Part shown: positions 47,678 to 56,102 of the stretch, in pieces
Numbering within the stretch: the stretch's first letter is position 1
How the letters are laid out: every line of letters starts with the position of its first letter
Notes under the pieces: model-generated
Seen by the model: only the letters and a program-made list of their open reading frames with translations
Told to the model about the DNA's origin: nothing
Databases searched by the model: none
Position numbers and translations under genes: made by a program
Origin: Spiribacter sp. 2438
GTDB lineage: Bacteria; Pseudomonadota; Gammaproteobacteria; Nitrococcales; Nitrococcaceae
Assembly: GCF_009676705.1 (NCBI RefSeq)
Contig: NZ_CP046046.1
Location: 62,001-126,000 of the forward strand
Direction: 5' to 3'
DNA: 64,000 nucleotides

Positions 47678-48967
47678 ATGAAACAGCTGAAAACCGCAGC
47701 AGAAATCCAGAAAGACTGGTCCAGCAACCCCCGCTGGGCGGACGTCACCCGCCCCTACCCGGCCGAAGAAGTGGTTCGCCTGCGCGGCACGGTGCCGGTG
47801 GAGTACAGCCTGGCCCGGCAGGGCGCTGAAAAGCTCTGGGGCTACCTCAATGATGGCGACATGGACTACGTCAACGCGCTGGGTGCGCTGACCGGCAACC
47901 AGGCCATGCAGCAGGTCAAGGCCGGACTCAAGTCCATCTACCTGTCCGGCTGGCAGGTGGCGGCGGATGCCAACCTGGCGGGCACCATGTATCCGGATCA
48001 GTCCCTGTATCCGGCGGACTCGGTGCCGGCGGTGGTGGAGCGGATTAACAACGCTCTGCTGCGGGCCGATGAAATTCATCACGCCGAGGGCGATGACAGC
48101 GTCGACTGGATGCAGCCCATTGTGGCGGACGCCGAGGCGGGCTTCGGCGGTGTGCTCAACGCTTTCGAGCTCATGAAGGGCATGATTCGGGCGGGGGCCG
48201 CTGGCGTGCACTTCGAAGACCAGCTGGCGTCCGTCAAAAAGTGTGGCCACATGGGCGGCAAGGTGCTGGTGCCCACCCAGGAAGCGGTACAGAAGCTCGC
48301 CGCGGCGCGCCTGGCCGCTGACACCATGGATGTGCCCACCCTGCTGGTGGCCCGGACCGACGCCCTGGCCGCGGACCTGATCACCTCGGACATCGACGAG
48401 TACGATGCCCCCCATATCACCGGTGAGCGCACCGTGGAGGGCTTCTACCGCACCAATGCCGGCGAGGCGCAGGCCATCAGCCGCGGGCTCGCTTACGCGC
48501 CGTTTGCGGACCTGCTGTGGTGCGAGACCGGCACGCCGGATCTGGAGTTTGCCCGGCGGTTCGCCGAGGCCGTCAAGAAAGACCACCCCAATACCATGCT
48601 GGCCTACAACTGCTCGCCGTCCTTCAACTGGCGGGGCAAGCTGGACGAGGCCACCATCGCCAAGTTCCAGAACGAGCTGGGTGCCATGGGCTACAAGTTC
48701 CAGTTCATCACCCTGGCCGGCTTCCACAGCCTGAACTACTCCATGTTCGAGCTGGCCCGGGGCTACAAGACCCGGCAGATGGCGGCGTACTCGGAGCTGC
48801 AGCAGGCGGAGTTCGACGCCGAGAAGAACGGCTACACCGCCACCCGCCATCAGCGGGAGGTGGGCGCCGGTTACTTCGACTCGGTCACCCAGACTATCCA
48901 GGGCGGTGTCTCATCGGTGACCGCCATGACCGGCTCCACCGAAGAAGAGCAGTTCAAGAACGGCTGA
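47678..48967 (+). CDS. aceA: Isocitrate lyase
   Basis: 429 residues, the short enterobacterial-like form. Catalytic Cys189 lies in the KKCGH signature, with [10 protein letters not shown]-like metal-binding segment (here [10 protein letters not shown]) and TRP-type start WADVTRPYP. Splits isocitrate to glyoxylate and succinate for growth on acetate or fatty acids. Malate synthase is not in this window. Excellent GAGGAGG ribosome site. Followed by tandem terminators. Confidence 0.96.
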   Translation: MKQLKTAAEIQKDWSSNPRWADVTRPYPAEEVVRLRGTVPVEYSLARQGAEKLWGYLNDGDMDYVNALGALTGNQAMQQVKAGLKSIYLSGWQVAADANLAGTMYPDQSLYPADSVPAVVERINNALLRADEIHHAEGDDSVDWMQPIVADAEAGFGGVLNAFELMKGMIRAGAAGVHFEDQLASVKKCGHMGGKVLVPTQEAVQKLAAARLAADTMDVPTLLVARTDALAADLITSDIDEYDAPHITGERTVEGFYRTNAGEAQAISRGLAYAPFADLLWCETGTPDLEFARRFAEAVKKDHPNTMLAYNCSPSFNWRGKLDEATIAKFQNELGAMGYKFQFITLAGFHSLNYSMFELARGYKTRQMAAYSELQQAEFDAEKNGYTATRHQREVGAGYFDSVTQTIQGGVSSVTAMTGSTEEEQFKNG

Positions 48968-48999
48968 GTGGGTTGATCGCCGCCCACTCGGGCTTTTTT
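48966..48999 (+). terminator. Rho-independent terminator 1 after aceA
   Basis: GAGTGGG (48966-48972) pairs with CCCACTC (48983-48989) across a 10-base loop and is followed, after GGGC, by six T (48994-48999). The stem begins inside the aceA stop codon region. Confidence 0.8.
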
Positions 49000-49026
49000 A
49001 TGGGGGCAGGACGCCCCCATTTTTTT
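49000..49026 (+). terminator. Rho-independent terminator 2 after aceA
   Basis: ATGGGGGC (49000-49007) and GCCCCCAT (49013-49020) form a perfect 8-bp stem with a 5-base loop AGGAC, then seven T. It directly follows terminator 1. Read on the minus strand there is no T-run after the stem, so it serves aceA and not the convergent prpB-like gene. Confidence 0.88.
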
Positions 49027-49028
49027 GC

Positions 49029-49889
49029 CTAAACGCCGTACTTTTTGTCCAGCGCGGTGTACTCATCGGTGCCGATCACCGCCTCCCGGCCCTTGAAGGT
49101 CACCATGCGATCCTGCACCGAGGCGCTGTGGCCATCCTCGCGGATGGCGGCCAGGGCGTCCTGCATGCCCTTGATGGCCGCCCGCTGGGTGTCGCTGGGG
49201 ATGATGATCACGCTGTAGCCCAGCTCCCCGAGGCGATCCGCCGGCATCAGCGGCGTCTTGCCGCCATGGAACATGTTGATCAGCTTGGGCTGCGGCAGGT
49301 CCCGGGCGATCTGCTCGATCTGCTCCTCGGAGGTTGGCGCTTCCACGAAGATGGCATCGGCGCCCGCCTCCATGTAGGCATGGGCCCGGACGATGGTGGG
49401 CTCATAACCTTCCACCGCCAGGCCGTCGGTGCGGGCGATCAGGGTGATGTCCGGATCGTGCAGGGCGTCCTTCACCGCCCGGATCTTCTGGGTCATTTCC
49501 TTTTCGGGGACGATGGACTTGTCGTCGTAGTGCCCGCACTTCTTGGGAAAGACCTGGTCTTCGAGATGGAAACCCGCCACGCCGGCCCGCTCGAAGGCCC
49601 GGGCGGTCTTGCGGGCGTTCAGGGCGTTGCCGTGGCCGGTGTCCGCATCGGCAATCAGCGGGATGTCGATGACGTCGATCATGCTCTCGAGCCGGGCGAC
49701 GATCTCATCGAGGCTCATCAGCCCCAGGTCGGGGATGCCGTTGCTGCGGGCGATGCCGCCGCCGGTGGCATAGACCGCGGCAAAACCCGCCTGCTCCACC
49801 AGCCGGGCCGAGAGCCCATCAAAGGCGCCGGGGGCCACCACCGGGGGATGGTTCAGGATCAAATCACGAAGCTGGCCGGCACGGGTCAT
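49029..49889 (-). CDS. prpB: 2-methylisocitrate lyase-like enzyme (ICL/PEP mutase family)
   Basis: 286 residues. The lyase signature KKCGH is intact with catalytic Cys118, close to Cys123 of E. coli PrpB; metal ligands are in DADTGHGN and the HLEDQ segment. PEP mutases and oxaloacetate decarboxylases of the superfamily lack the Cys. It would split 2-methylisocitrate to pyruvate and succinate, completing prpC-prpD found 11 kb away; a 2,3-dimethylmalate-type lyase is the main alternative. ATG 49889 has GGAGGAG just upstream. It lies downstream of lrp. Confidence 0.78.
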   Translation of the reverse strand: MTRAGQLRDLILNHPPVVAPGAFDGLSARLVEQAGFAAVYATGGGIARSNGIPDLGLMSLDEIVARLESMIDVIDIPLIADADTGHGNALNARKTARAFERAGVAGFHLEDQVFPKKCGHYDDKSIVPEKEMTQKIRAVKDALHDPDITLIARTDGLAVEGYEPTIVRAHAYMEAGADAIFVEAPTSEEQIEQIARDLPQPKLINMFHGGKTPLMPADRLGELGYSVIIIPSDTQRAAIKGMQDALAAIREDGHSASVQDRMVTFKGREAVIGTDEYTALDKKYGV

Positions 49890-49984
49890 GGGGCTCTCCT
49901 CCATTCCTTGAGTGAATTATTTTCGGCGATTGTGGCGCACTCGCGGCGCGGACGCATCTGTTCGGGATATCGACTGGCCGGTCT

Positions 49985-50458
49985 TTACCGGGCGGTGGGC
50001 AATCGCGACCGCGACTTGACCACTTTGAGGGCCAGACTCGACTGGATGTTGGCGACGCCGTCGATCTTCGCCAGCTGATCCACGATCAGGCGCTCCAGCG
50101 CCGTGGTATCCGCCACCAGCACCCGCAGAAGATAGTCCGACTGACCCGTCATGAGATAGCACTCCATCACCTCGGGCAGGGCGCGGATTGCGCCCTCAAA
50201 GTTTTCGAGGGCGTTGCGGACCTGTCGATCGAGGCTCACGTGAATGAACACATTGACGCTGAGGCCGAGTTTCTCCGGCACGATCTCCGCGGTGTAGCGG
50301 TCGATAATCCCCGCCGCCTCCAGCGCCCGGACTCGGGCCAGGCAGGGAGACGGGGTCAGGTTGACCCGCTCCGCCAGCTCTACGTTGGTGAGGCGTGCGT
50401 TGTCCTGGAGCTCCTCGAGAATCCGCAGATCGGTGCGATCCAGTGTGTTTTTTGGCAT
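49985..50458 (-). CDS. Lrp/AsnC-family regulator
   Basis: 157 residues: N-terminal helix-turn-helix (LDRTDLRILEELQDNARL, then ELAERVNLTPSPC) and a C-terminal RAM effector domain (ECYLMTGQSDYLLRV). ATG 50458 has GGAG at the correct distance. Divergent from the orphan E1 gene, an arrangement like the MdeR-MdeB pair of pseudomonads; it probably senses an amino acid or 2-oxoacid and controls E1 and perhaps prpB. Confidence 0.88.
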   Translation of the reverse strand: MPKNTLDRTDLRILEELQDNARLTNVELAERVNLTPSPCLARVRALEAAGIIDRYTAEIVPEKLGLSVNVFIHVSLDRQVRNALENFEGAIRALPEVMECYLMTGQSDYLLRVLVADTTALERLIVDQLAKIDGVANIQSSLALKVVKSRSRLPTAR

Positions 50459-50564
50459 GACATACTCCAATGACTTGTCTAAAAAGCAGGATCAACTTTT
50501 CCAGGATCACTGAGGCAGCATAAATATTGCCATATGCCGTGGGCGCTCCCGTAGTCTGCTGAGC
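50459..50564. promoter_or_regulatory. Divergent control region between lrp and the E1 gene
   Basis: A 106-base gap with an AT-rich core (CATAAATATTGCCATATG) flanked by GGCA and TGCC, near 50513-50537. Lrp proteins bind degenerate AT-rich sites, so this is the natural operator. No convincing -35/-10 pair could be chosen. Confidence 0.4.
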
Positions 50565-53108
50565 ATGAACAACGAGCACCTCATCCCCGACACCGACCCC
50601 GACGAGACCGATGACTGGCTGGCCGCCCTGACTTCAGCGCTGACCCACGGCGGGACGGCTCGGGGCAGCTTCCTGATCCGTCGACTGGTGGAGTCGGCTC
50701 GAGCCCGGGGCGTTGACCTGGATCTGCCGCTGTCGACGCCCTATCGCAACACCATCCGCCCGGAGGACGAGCCGACGTTCCCCGGGGATGTCACACTGGA
50801 AGAACGGCTTTCAGCCATCATTCGCTGGAACGCCCTGGCCATGGTGGTGCGAGCCAACCGGGCCGATCCCAGTCTCGGCGGCCATATCGCCAGCTACGCG
50901 TCCGCCGCGGACCTGTTCGAAGTGGGCTTCAACCACTGCTTCCGCGCTGGGGTGGACGGTGGACCCGGGGATCTGGTGTTCCTCCAGCCCCACTCCGCCC
51001 CCGGGGTTTACGCGCGGGCCTTTCTGGAAGGCCGGTTGGAGGAATCGCAGCTGGCCCGCTATCGCCGTGAGGTGGATGGCCGGGGCTTGTCCTCTTACCC
51101 GCACCCCTGGCTGATGCCGGACTTCTGGCAGTTCCCCACGGGGTCCATGGGCCTCGGCCCGCTTCAGGCGGTTTATCAGGCGCGTTTCATGCGATATCTC
51201 GAGGCGCGGGGAATAATCGCCTCCAGCGACCGCCGGGTGTGGGGCATTTTCGGTGACGGCGAGATGGACGAGCCCGAGAGTCTGGGCGCCCTCGGGCTGG
51301 CCGCTCGCGAGGGCCTCGACAACCTGGTGTTCGTCATTAACTGCAACCTCCAGCGCCTGGACGGCCCCGTCCGCGGCAATGGCCAGATCATTCAGGAGCT
51401 GGAAGGCGTTTTTCGTGGCGCCGGCTGGAATGTGATCAAGGTGCTGTGGGGTTCGGACTGGGACGACCTGTTTGCCCGGGACTCCGACGGCGTGCTGACG
51501 GAGTATCTTCAGAAGACCCTGGACGGCGACTTCCAGACGCTGGCTGCCACCGACGGACAGTTCAATCGCGAGCATTTCTTCTCGCAGGATCCGCGGCTGC
51601 AGGCGCTGGTGGCTCATTTGACTGACGAGCAGGTGGATCGCCTGCGCCGTGGCGGCCACGACATTGTCAAAATCAGTGCCGCTTACCAGCGGGCCATGGA
51701 GAGCAATGGCCGGCCCACCGTGATCCTCGCCAAGACCAAGAAGGGCTATGGCATGGGTCACTGGGGTCAGGGCACGATGACCAGTCACCAGCAGAAAAAG
51801 CTGGATGAGGAAGCCCTGCTGGCCTTCCGTGACCGTTTTCAGCTGCCGCTGGATGACCAGGCGGTGACTGGCCTGTCGTTCTACCGGCCGCCGGCGGACA
51901 GCCCTGAAATGCAATATCTGCATCAGCATCGCGAGATGCTGGGTGGGTATCTGCCCCGACGCCAGCAGACGGCGGACGTCATCCCGGTGCCGGCGCTGGA
52001 TCGCTATGCCGGCTTTGCGATGGAAGCAACTACCCGGCCCATCTCTACCACCATGGCCTGGGCGCGGATGCTGAGCGGCCTGCTCCGGGACAAGACCCTT
52101 GGTCCGCGTATCGTGCCCATTGTGGCGGACGAGGCGCGCACCTTCGGCATCGCCAACCTGTTCCGCCAGATTGGCATTTACTCGCCCCGGGGGCAGCGCT
52201 ACCAGCCCCAGGACGCCGACTCGATGCTGGTCTATCGTGAGCATGAGCAGGGTCAGCTCCTCGAGGAGGGGATCTCGGAGGCGGGGGCGTTGGCCTCATG
52301 GGTGGCCGCAGGCACCGCGTATAGCACCCACGGCACCGCCATGCTGCCCATGTACATCTACTACTCCATGTTCGGCTTCCAGCGGGTGGGCGATTTGATG
52401 TGGGCCGCCGCCGAGCAACGCAGCCGCGGGTTTTTGCTGGGGGCGACGGCGGGCCGCACCACGCTGAATGGCGAGGGGCTGCAGCACCAGGACGGCAGCA
52501 GCCATGTGTTCATGGCCACCATCCCCAACTGCCGCTGCTGGGATCCGGCATTTGCGTTCGAGCTGGCGGCCATCATGGACCGGGGCATGCGCGAGATGCT
52601 CGAGGACCAGCAGGATGTCTTCTACTACATCACGGTGATGAACGAGGCCTACACCCAGCCCGCCTGGCCGGATCATGTCAGTCAGGCGGACATCCTCGCC
52701 GGGCTGTACTGCTACCGGCCCGCTTCCAATCCGACGGTCACCCCGGATGTGCGCCTAGTGGGCTCCGGCGCCATTCTCAACGAGGTGCTTGCCGCGGCGG
52801 ATCAACTCGCTGCCCAGGGTATCCACGCCGAGGTGTGGAGTGCCACGAGTTACAGCGAGCTGGAGCGGACCGGGGCCGCTCATGCCCATGCGTGTTTGAG
52901 CGGTGAGGCGCCAGTGATCCTGGCCAGCGATTACGTCAAGGCCTGGCCCGCCCGGGTTGCACCGTTTGTCGACGCCCCCCTGACCCTGCTGGGCACCGAC
53001 GACTTCGGTCGCTCGGATCAGCGTGAGGCCCTGCGCCGCTACTTTGGCGTTGATCGGGATACAATCGCGCAGTCCGCCATCGAGGCACTCAAGACCTCGA
53101 GCGCCTAG
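50565..53108 (+). CDS. Homodimeric 2-oxoacid dehydrogenase E1 (AceE/MdeB type) without E2/E3
   Basis: 847 residues, somewhat shorter than AceE (about 890). Thiamine diphosphate site GDGEMDEPES...NCNLQRLDGPV and the AceE-like GWNVIKVLWG segment are intact. No E2 or E3 gene follows. The Lrp-type regulator on the divergent strand recalls MdeB, the 2-oxobutyrate (methionine-linked) dehydrogenase E1 of pseudomonads. It could equally be the cell's pyruvate dehydrogenase E1. The next gene, 25 bases downstream, is a SAF-domain oxidoreductase. Confidence 0.85.
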   Translation: MNNEHLIPDTDPDETDDWLAALTSALTHGGTARGSFLIRRLVESARARGVDLDLPLSTPYRNTIRPEDEPTFPGDVTLEERLSAIIRWNALAMVVRANRADPSLGGHIASYASAADLFEVGFNHCFRAGVDGGPGDLVFLQPHSAPGVYARAFLEGRLEESQLARYRREVDGRGLSSYPHPWLMPDFWQFPTGSMGLGPLQAVYQARFMRYLEARGIIASSDRRVWGIFGDGEMDEPESLGALGLAAREGLDNLVFVINCNLQRLDGPVRGNGQIIQELEGVFRGAGWNVIKVLWGSDWDDLFARDSDGVLTEYLQKTLDGDFQTLAATDGQFNREHFFSQDPRLQALVAHLTDEQVDRLRRGGHDIVKISAAYQRAMESNGRPTVILAKTKKGYGMGHWGQGTMTSHQQKKLDEEALLAFRDRFQLPLDDQAVTGLSFYRPPADSPEMQYLHQHREMLGGYLPRRQQTADVIPVPALDRYAGFAMEATTRPISTTMAWARMLSGLLRDKTLGPRIVPIVADEARTFGIANLFRQIGIYSPRGQRYQPQDADSMLVYREHEQGQLLEEGISEAGALASWVAAGTAYSTHGTAMLPMYIYYSMFGFQRVGDLMWAAAEQRSRGFLLGATAGRTTLNGEGLQHQDGSSHVFMATIPNCRCWDPAFAFELAAIMDRGMREMLEDQQDVFYYITVMNEAYTQPAWPDHVSQADILAGLYCYRPASNPTVTPDVRLVGSGAILNEVLAAADQLAAQGIHAEVWSATSYSELERTGAAHAHACLSGEAPVILASDYVKAWPARVAPFVDAPLTLLGTDDFGRSDQREALRRYFGVDRDTIAQSAIEALKTSSA

Positions 53109-53133
53109 ACCCCCAAACGAGGAGAGCCGCCCC

Positions 53134-54447
53134 ATGAATCTCAATCGACTGCTGCGCGAGCGCCTGGACGCCGGCCGCCCCGTCAGGGCCGGCCTGATCG
53201 GGGCGGGCAAGTTCGGCTCCATGTTCCTGAGCCAGGTCCCGACCACGCTCGGCCTTGAGGTGAGCGCCATCGCCGACCTCGATCCGGACCGGGCGCGGGC
53301 CGCCTGCCGGGCCGTGCACTGGAGTGAGTCGCAGATCGACGCGGTGGCGTTTGTCGAGGATGGCGCCGAGCTGTGCGCCCGCGATGATGTGGAGGTTGTC
53401 ATCGAGGCGACCGGCCACCCGGCGGCGGGGATCCGTCATGCCCTCGCCGCCATCGAGGCCGGCCGGCATATCGTGATGGTGAACGTGGAAGCCGACGTGC
53501 TGGCCGGCCCCCTGCTGGCCGAGCGGGCCCGGGCGCAGGGCGTGGTCTATTCCATGGCCTACGGCGATCAGCCCGCTCTGACCTCGGAGCTGGTGGACTG
53601 GGCCCGGGCCACGGGGTTCGAGGTGGTGGCCGCCGGCAAGGGCACCAAGTACCTTCCCGCCTACCATCAGGTCACCCCGGATGACGTGTGGTCGCATTAC
53701 GGGCTGACAGCGGAGGAAGCGGCCGCCGCCGGCATGAACCCGCAGATGTTCAACAGTTTTCTGGACGGCACGAAGTCGGCGATCGAGATGGCGGCCATCG
53801 CCAATGCCTGTGAGCTGGCCGTCCCCGCGGATGGACTGGCCTTCCCGCCCTGTGGCGTGGATGACCTCGCCCATGTGCTGCGCCCGCAGTCCGTCGGCGG
53901 CTGCCTGCCCCAGGAAGGCATGGTCGAAGTCGTCAGCAGCCTCGAGCGCGATGGCCGGCCGGTCTACCGGGATCTGCGCTGGGGTGTCTACGTGGTGCTG
54001 AAGGCGCCCAATGACTATGCCGCCGCCTGCTTCCGGCAGTACGGACTGCCCACCGACAGCACGGGTCAGTACGCCGCGATGCACAAGCCCTTTCATCTGA
54101 TTGGCCTGGAGCTGGGGATTAGCGTGCTGTCCGCCGCCCTGCGAGGGGAGCCGACCGGCCAGACCCGGGGATGGATCGGCGACGTCGCCGCGGTGGCGAA
54201 GCGTCCGCTGCGGGCCGGGGAAACCCTCGATGGCGAGGGTGGTTATACCGTCTGGGGCAAACTGCTCAGCGCCGCGCAGAGTGCGCAGCAACAAGCCCTG
54301 CCCATTGGCCTGGCCCATGGCATCACGCTCACGCGGGATGTCCCGGCGGGGGCGGTGCTCACCAGTGACGACGTAGCGTTGGGGGATCAGCCGGCCGTGG
54401 CCATTCGCCAGGAAATGGTCAGCCGGTATCAGCCCCGCCCGAGGTAG
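53134..54447 (+). CDS. SAF-domain NAD(P)-dependent oxidoreductase (homoserine dehydrogenase-like)
   Basis: 437 residues. N-terminal Rossmann fold with GLIGAGKFGSMF and an acidic residue after strand 2 (IADLD), favouring NAD. VVIEATGHPAAG and the central GKGTKYLPAYHQVTPDD segment are family features; the C-terminal part is a SAF domain (GITLTRDVPAGAVLTSDDV), shared with sugar-acid dehydratases and antifreeze-like proteins. Substrate unknown. GAGGAGAG precedes the ATG. Its end overlaps the convergent SDR gene by 19 bases. Confidence 0.75.
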   Translation: MNLNRLLRERLDAGRPVRAGLIGAGKFGSMFLSQVPTTLGLEVSAIADLDPDRARAACRAVHWSESQIDAVAFVEDGAELCARDDVEVVIEATGHPAAGIRHALAAIEAGRHIVMVNVEADVLAGPLLAERARAQGVVYSMAYGDQPALTSELVDWARATGFEVVAAGKGTKYLPAYHQVTPDDVWSHYGLTAEEAAAAGMNPQMFNSFLDGTKSAIEMAAIANACELAVPADGLAFPPCGVDDLAHVLRPQSVGGCLPQEGMVEVVSSLERDGRPVYRDLRWGVYVVLKAPNDYAAACFRQYGLPTDSTGQYAAMHKPFHLIGLELGISVLSAALRGEPTGQTRGWIGDVAAVAKRPLRAGETLDGEGGYTVWGKLLSAAQSAQQQALPIGLAHGITLTRDVPAGAVLTSDDVALGDQPAVAIRQEMVSRYQPRPR

Positions 54448-55184
54448 GGCATTTTCGTGGCCATCACGGTCATGAACTGCACATTGGCGTCGAGCGGCAG
54501 GTTGACGATGTAGCGCACGGCGTCGGCGACGTGGCGGACATCCATCACCGGCTCGCGCATCACGCTGCCATCCGGCTGCGGAATCCCGGCCTTCATGGGC
54601 TCGGTCATCGGGGTCTCGGCATTGCCGATATCGATCTGGCTGCAGGCGATGTCGTGGGCTCGGCCATCCAGCGTAATGGACTTGGTCAGCCCCGTGATCG
54701 CGTGCTTTGAGGTCGTGTACGCCACGGAATTCACCCGCGGCGCATGGGCGGAGATGGACCCATTGTTGATAATCCGTCCGCCCTGGGGCTGCTGGTCGCG
54801 CATCAGTCGGAAGGCTCCCCGGGCCATCAGGAAGGCGCCATCCAGGTTCACGCCCAGCACCCGACGCCAGTCATCCCAGTCCACATCACCGATCGGCGTG
54901 GAGGCCATGAAGGCGCCGGCGTTATTGAACAGGGCATCCACTCGGCCGTATTCCGCGGCGGCTTTTTCGTAGAGTGCGTCGACGGCAGTTGGGTCTGACA
55001 CGTCCACTGATATGGGCAGTGCCTGGTCCGGGTAGCGGTTGGTCAGCGCTTCGAGCGGCTCGATTCGCCGAGCGGCGAGCACCACGCGATGCCCATCGGC
55101 CAGCAATGCCTCGGCAACGCCTTGGCCGATGCCCTGACTGGCGCCGGTTACCAGGATCACTTGGCTTTGCTTCGGCTTTGTCAT
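54429..55184 (-). CDS. Short-chain dehydrogenase/reductase
   Basis: 251 residues, classical SDR. Cofactor motif TGASQGIG (residues 13-20), NNAG (87-90) and catalytic Ser143, Tyr156, Lys160 are complete. The Arg39-Arg40 pair after the second strand suggests NADPH. The substrate is unknown. It overlaps tenA by 4 bases, so the two are made together. Confidence 0.85.
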   Translation of the reverse strand: MTKPKQSQVILVTGASQGIGQGVAEALLADGHRVVLAARRIEPLEALTNRYPDQALPISVDVSDPTAVDALYEKAAAEYGRVDALFNNAGAFMASTPIGDVDWDDWRRVLGVNLDGAFLMARGAFRLMRDQQPQGGRIINNGSISAHAPRVNSVAYTTSKHAITGLTKSITLDGRAHDIACSQIDIGNAETPMTEPMKAGIPQPDGSVMREPVMDVRHVADAVRYIVNLPLDANVQFMTVMATKMPYLGRG

Positions 55185-55852
55185 GGGGTCATCTCTAGGT
55201 TCATGGCCCAGAAATCCGTCTCAAGCCGTGTGGCCTCACGGAAGATGGTGGTGAGCGCTTCGAGACGGGCTTCCGGCAGCCCCGCCATGCGGGCATCAAT
55301 CCACTGCTGCTCACTGCGCGCGGCGGCTTGGAATTCCTCGCTTTCGTACATGGCGATCCATGCGTTGTAGGGATTCTCGGCGCCGCGAACGGTGAACGGC
55401 TGGGCGTTAATCCAGTTGGCGATCTCCGCGTAGCCAATGACGCAGGGAGCTAGAGCCACATGCAGGTCCAGCAGGTCACCGCGCTGGCCGGTGTCCAGCA
55501 CATAGCGGGTGTAGGCGGTGGTGGGGCGGGCCTCTGGCGTCTGCTCCAGGGCCGCTTCGCTGATTCCCCAGCCGGCGCAATATTCCACATGCAGACCCAG
55601 CTCCAGATCCAGAATGGCCTTCAGGCCCTCATGGGCCTGACGCAGATCCGCCAGGGTGGGGCTTTTATAAGCCGCCAGCGCATAGGCACGGGCAAAGTGA
55701 ATCAGGAACAGGTAGTCCTGCTGGAGATAGTGCTGAAACGCCATGCGGGGCAGCGACCCGATCGCCAGCTCGCGAAGGAATCGGTGCCGGGTGTAGGCCT
55801 GCCAGTCATCCTGGCAGCGGCTTTTGAGAAGTTCGAAGCCGGAGGTGTTCAT
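55181..55852 (-). CDS. tenA: TenA-type aminopyrimidine aminohydrolase
   Basis: 223 residues, all-helical TenA/Thi-4 fold. Catalytic Cys137 in LAPCVIGY with Tyr141, and Asp46 in QQDYLF, define the TenA-C type, which salvages degraded thiamine pyrimidine. The start lies only 16 bases after the 3' end of a tRNA gene on the same strand and has no clear ribosome site; no thiamine riboswitch fits in the gap. Coupled to the SDR. It may supply thiamine for nearby E1 enzymes, though that link is inferred. Confidence 0.85.
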   Translation of the reverse strand: MNTSGFELLKSRCQDDWQAYTRHRFLRELAIGSLPRMAFQHYLQQDYLFLIHFARAYALAAYKSPTLADLRQAHEGLKAILDLELGLHVEYCAGWGISEAALEQTPEARPTTAYTRYVLDTGQRGDLLDLHVALAPCVIGYAEIANWINAQPFTVRGAENPYNAWIAMYESEEFQAAARSEQQWIDARMAGLPEARLEALTTIFREATRLETDFWAMNLEMTP

Positions 55853-55868
55853 TAGAGATATCCGGAAT

Positions 55869-55944
55869 TGGTGGGCCCGCCAGGATTCGAACCTGGAACC
55901 AAAGGATTATGAGTCCTCTGCTCTAACCATTGAGCTACGGGCCC
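55869..55944 (-). tRNA. ileX: tRNA-Ile(CAU), lysidine type (alternatively elongator tRNA-Met)
   Basis: A complete 76-base cloverleaf on the minus strand: 7-bp acceptor GGGCCCG/CGGGCCC, discriminator A and encoded CCA, T-arm GGTTCGAATCC and an anticodon loop CTCATAA giving CAU. The D- and anticodon-arm sequences (AGAGCAG, GACTCATAATC) and variable region resemble E. coli tRNA-Ile2, whose C34 is changed to lysidine by TilS to read AUA. Elongator tRNA-Met has the same anticodon and cannot be fully excluded by eye. Confidence 0.85.
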
Positions 55945-55963
55945 GGGATAGCGAAAGGCGCAG

Positions 55964-55969
55964 TGTATA
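55964..55969 (-). promoter_or_regulatory. -10 element with GC-rich discriminator for the tRNA
   Basis: On the minus strand TATACA is followed by CTGCGCC, a GC-rich discriminator typical of stringently controlled stable-RNA promoters, about 20 bases before the tRNA 5' end. The -35 is weak (TTCAAC at a short 15-base spacing). Confidence 0.4.
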
Positions 55970-56044
55970 GCCGTCGTCGGCTGGGTTGAAGCGGGCGGTG
56001 GCCTGACGCTGGAGGATCCGGCCTCCAGGTCGATCATTCGCCCA

Positions 56045-56070
56045 TAAAAAAGCCCCGCCGAGGCGGGGCT
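56045..56070 (-). terminator. Rho-independent terminator of the porin gene
   Basis: On the minus strand AGCCCCGC-CTCG-GCGGGGCT forms an 8-9 bp GC-rich hairpin followed by six T (complement of 56045-56050). It lies about 33 bases after the porin stop and separates it from the tRNA gene. Confidence 0.92.
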
Positions 56071-56102
56071 TTCGAGCCGTTACAGCTTCAGATCAGGATT
56101 GA

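Noticed and set aside
55853-55868. Thiamine riboswitch upstream of tenA
   Set aside because: Only 16 bases separate tenA from the tRNA; no thi-box sequence fits.
55852-56037. 61-codon minus-strand open frame spanning the tRNA
   Set aside because: It overlaps the whole tRNA gene and its peptide (PVAQWLEQRTHNPLVPGSNP-like) is the well-known artefact of translating a tRNA.
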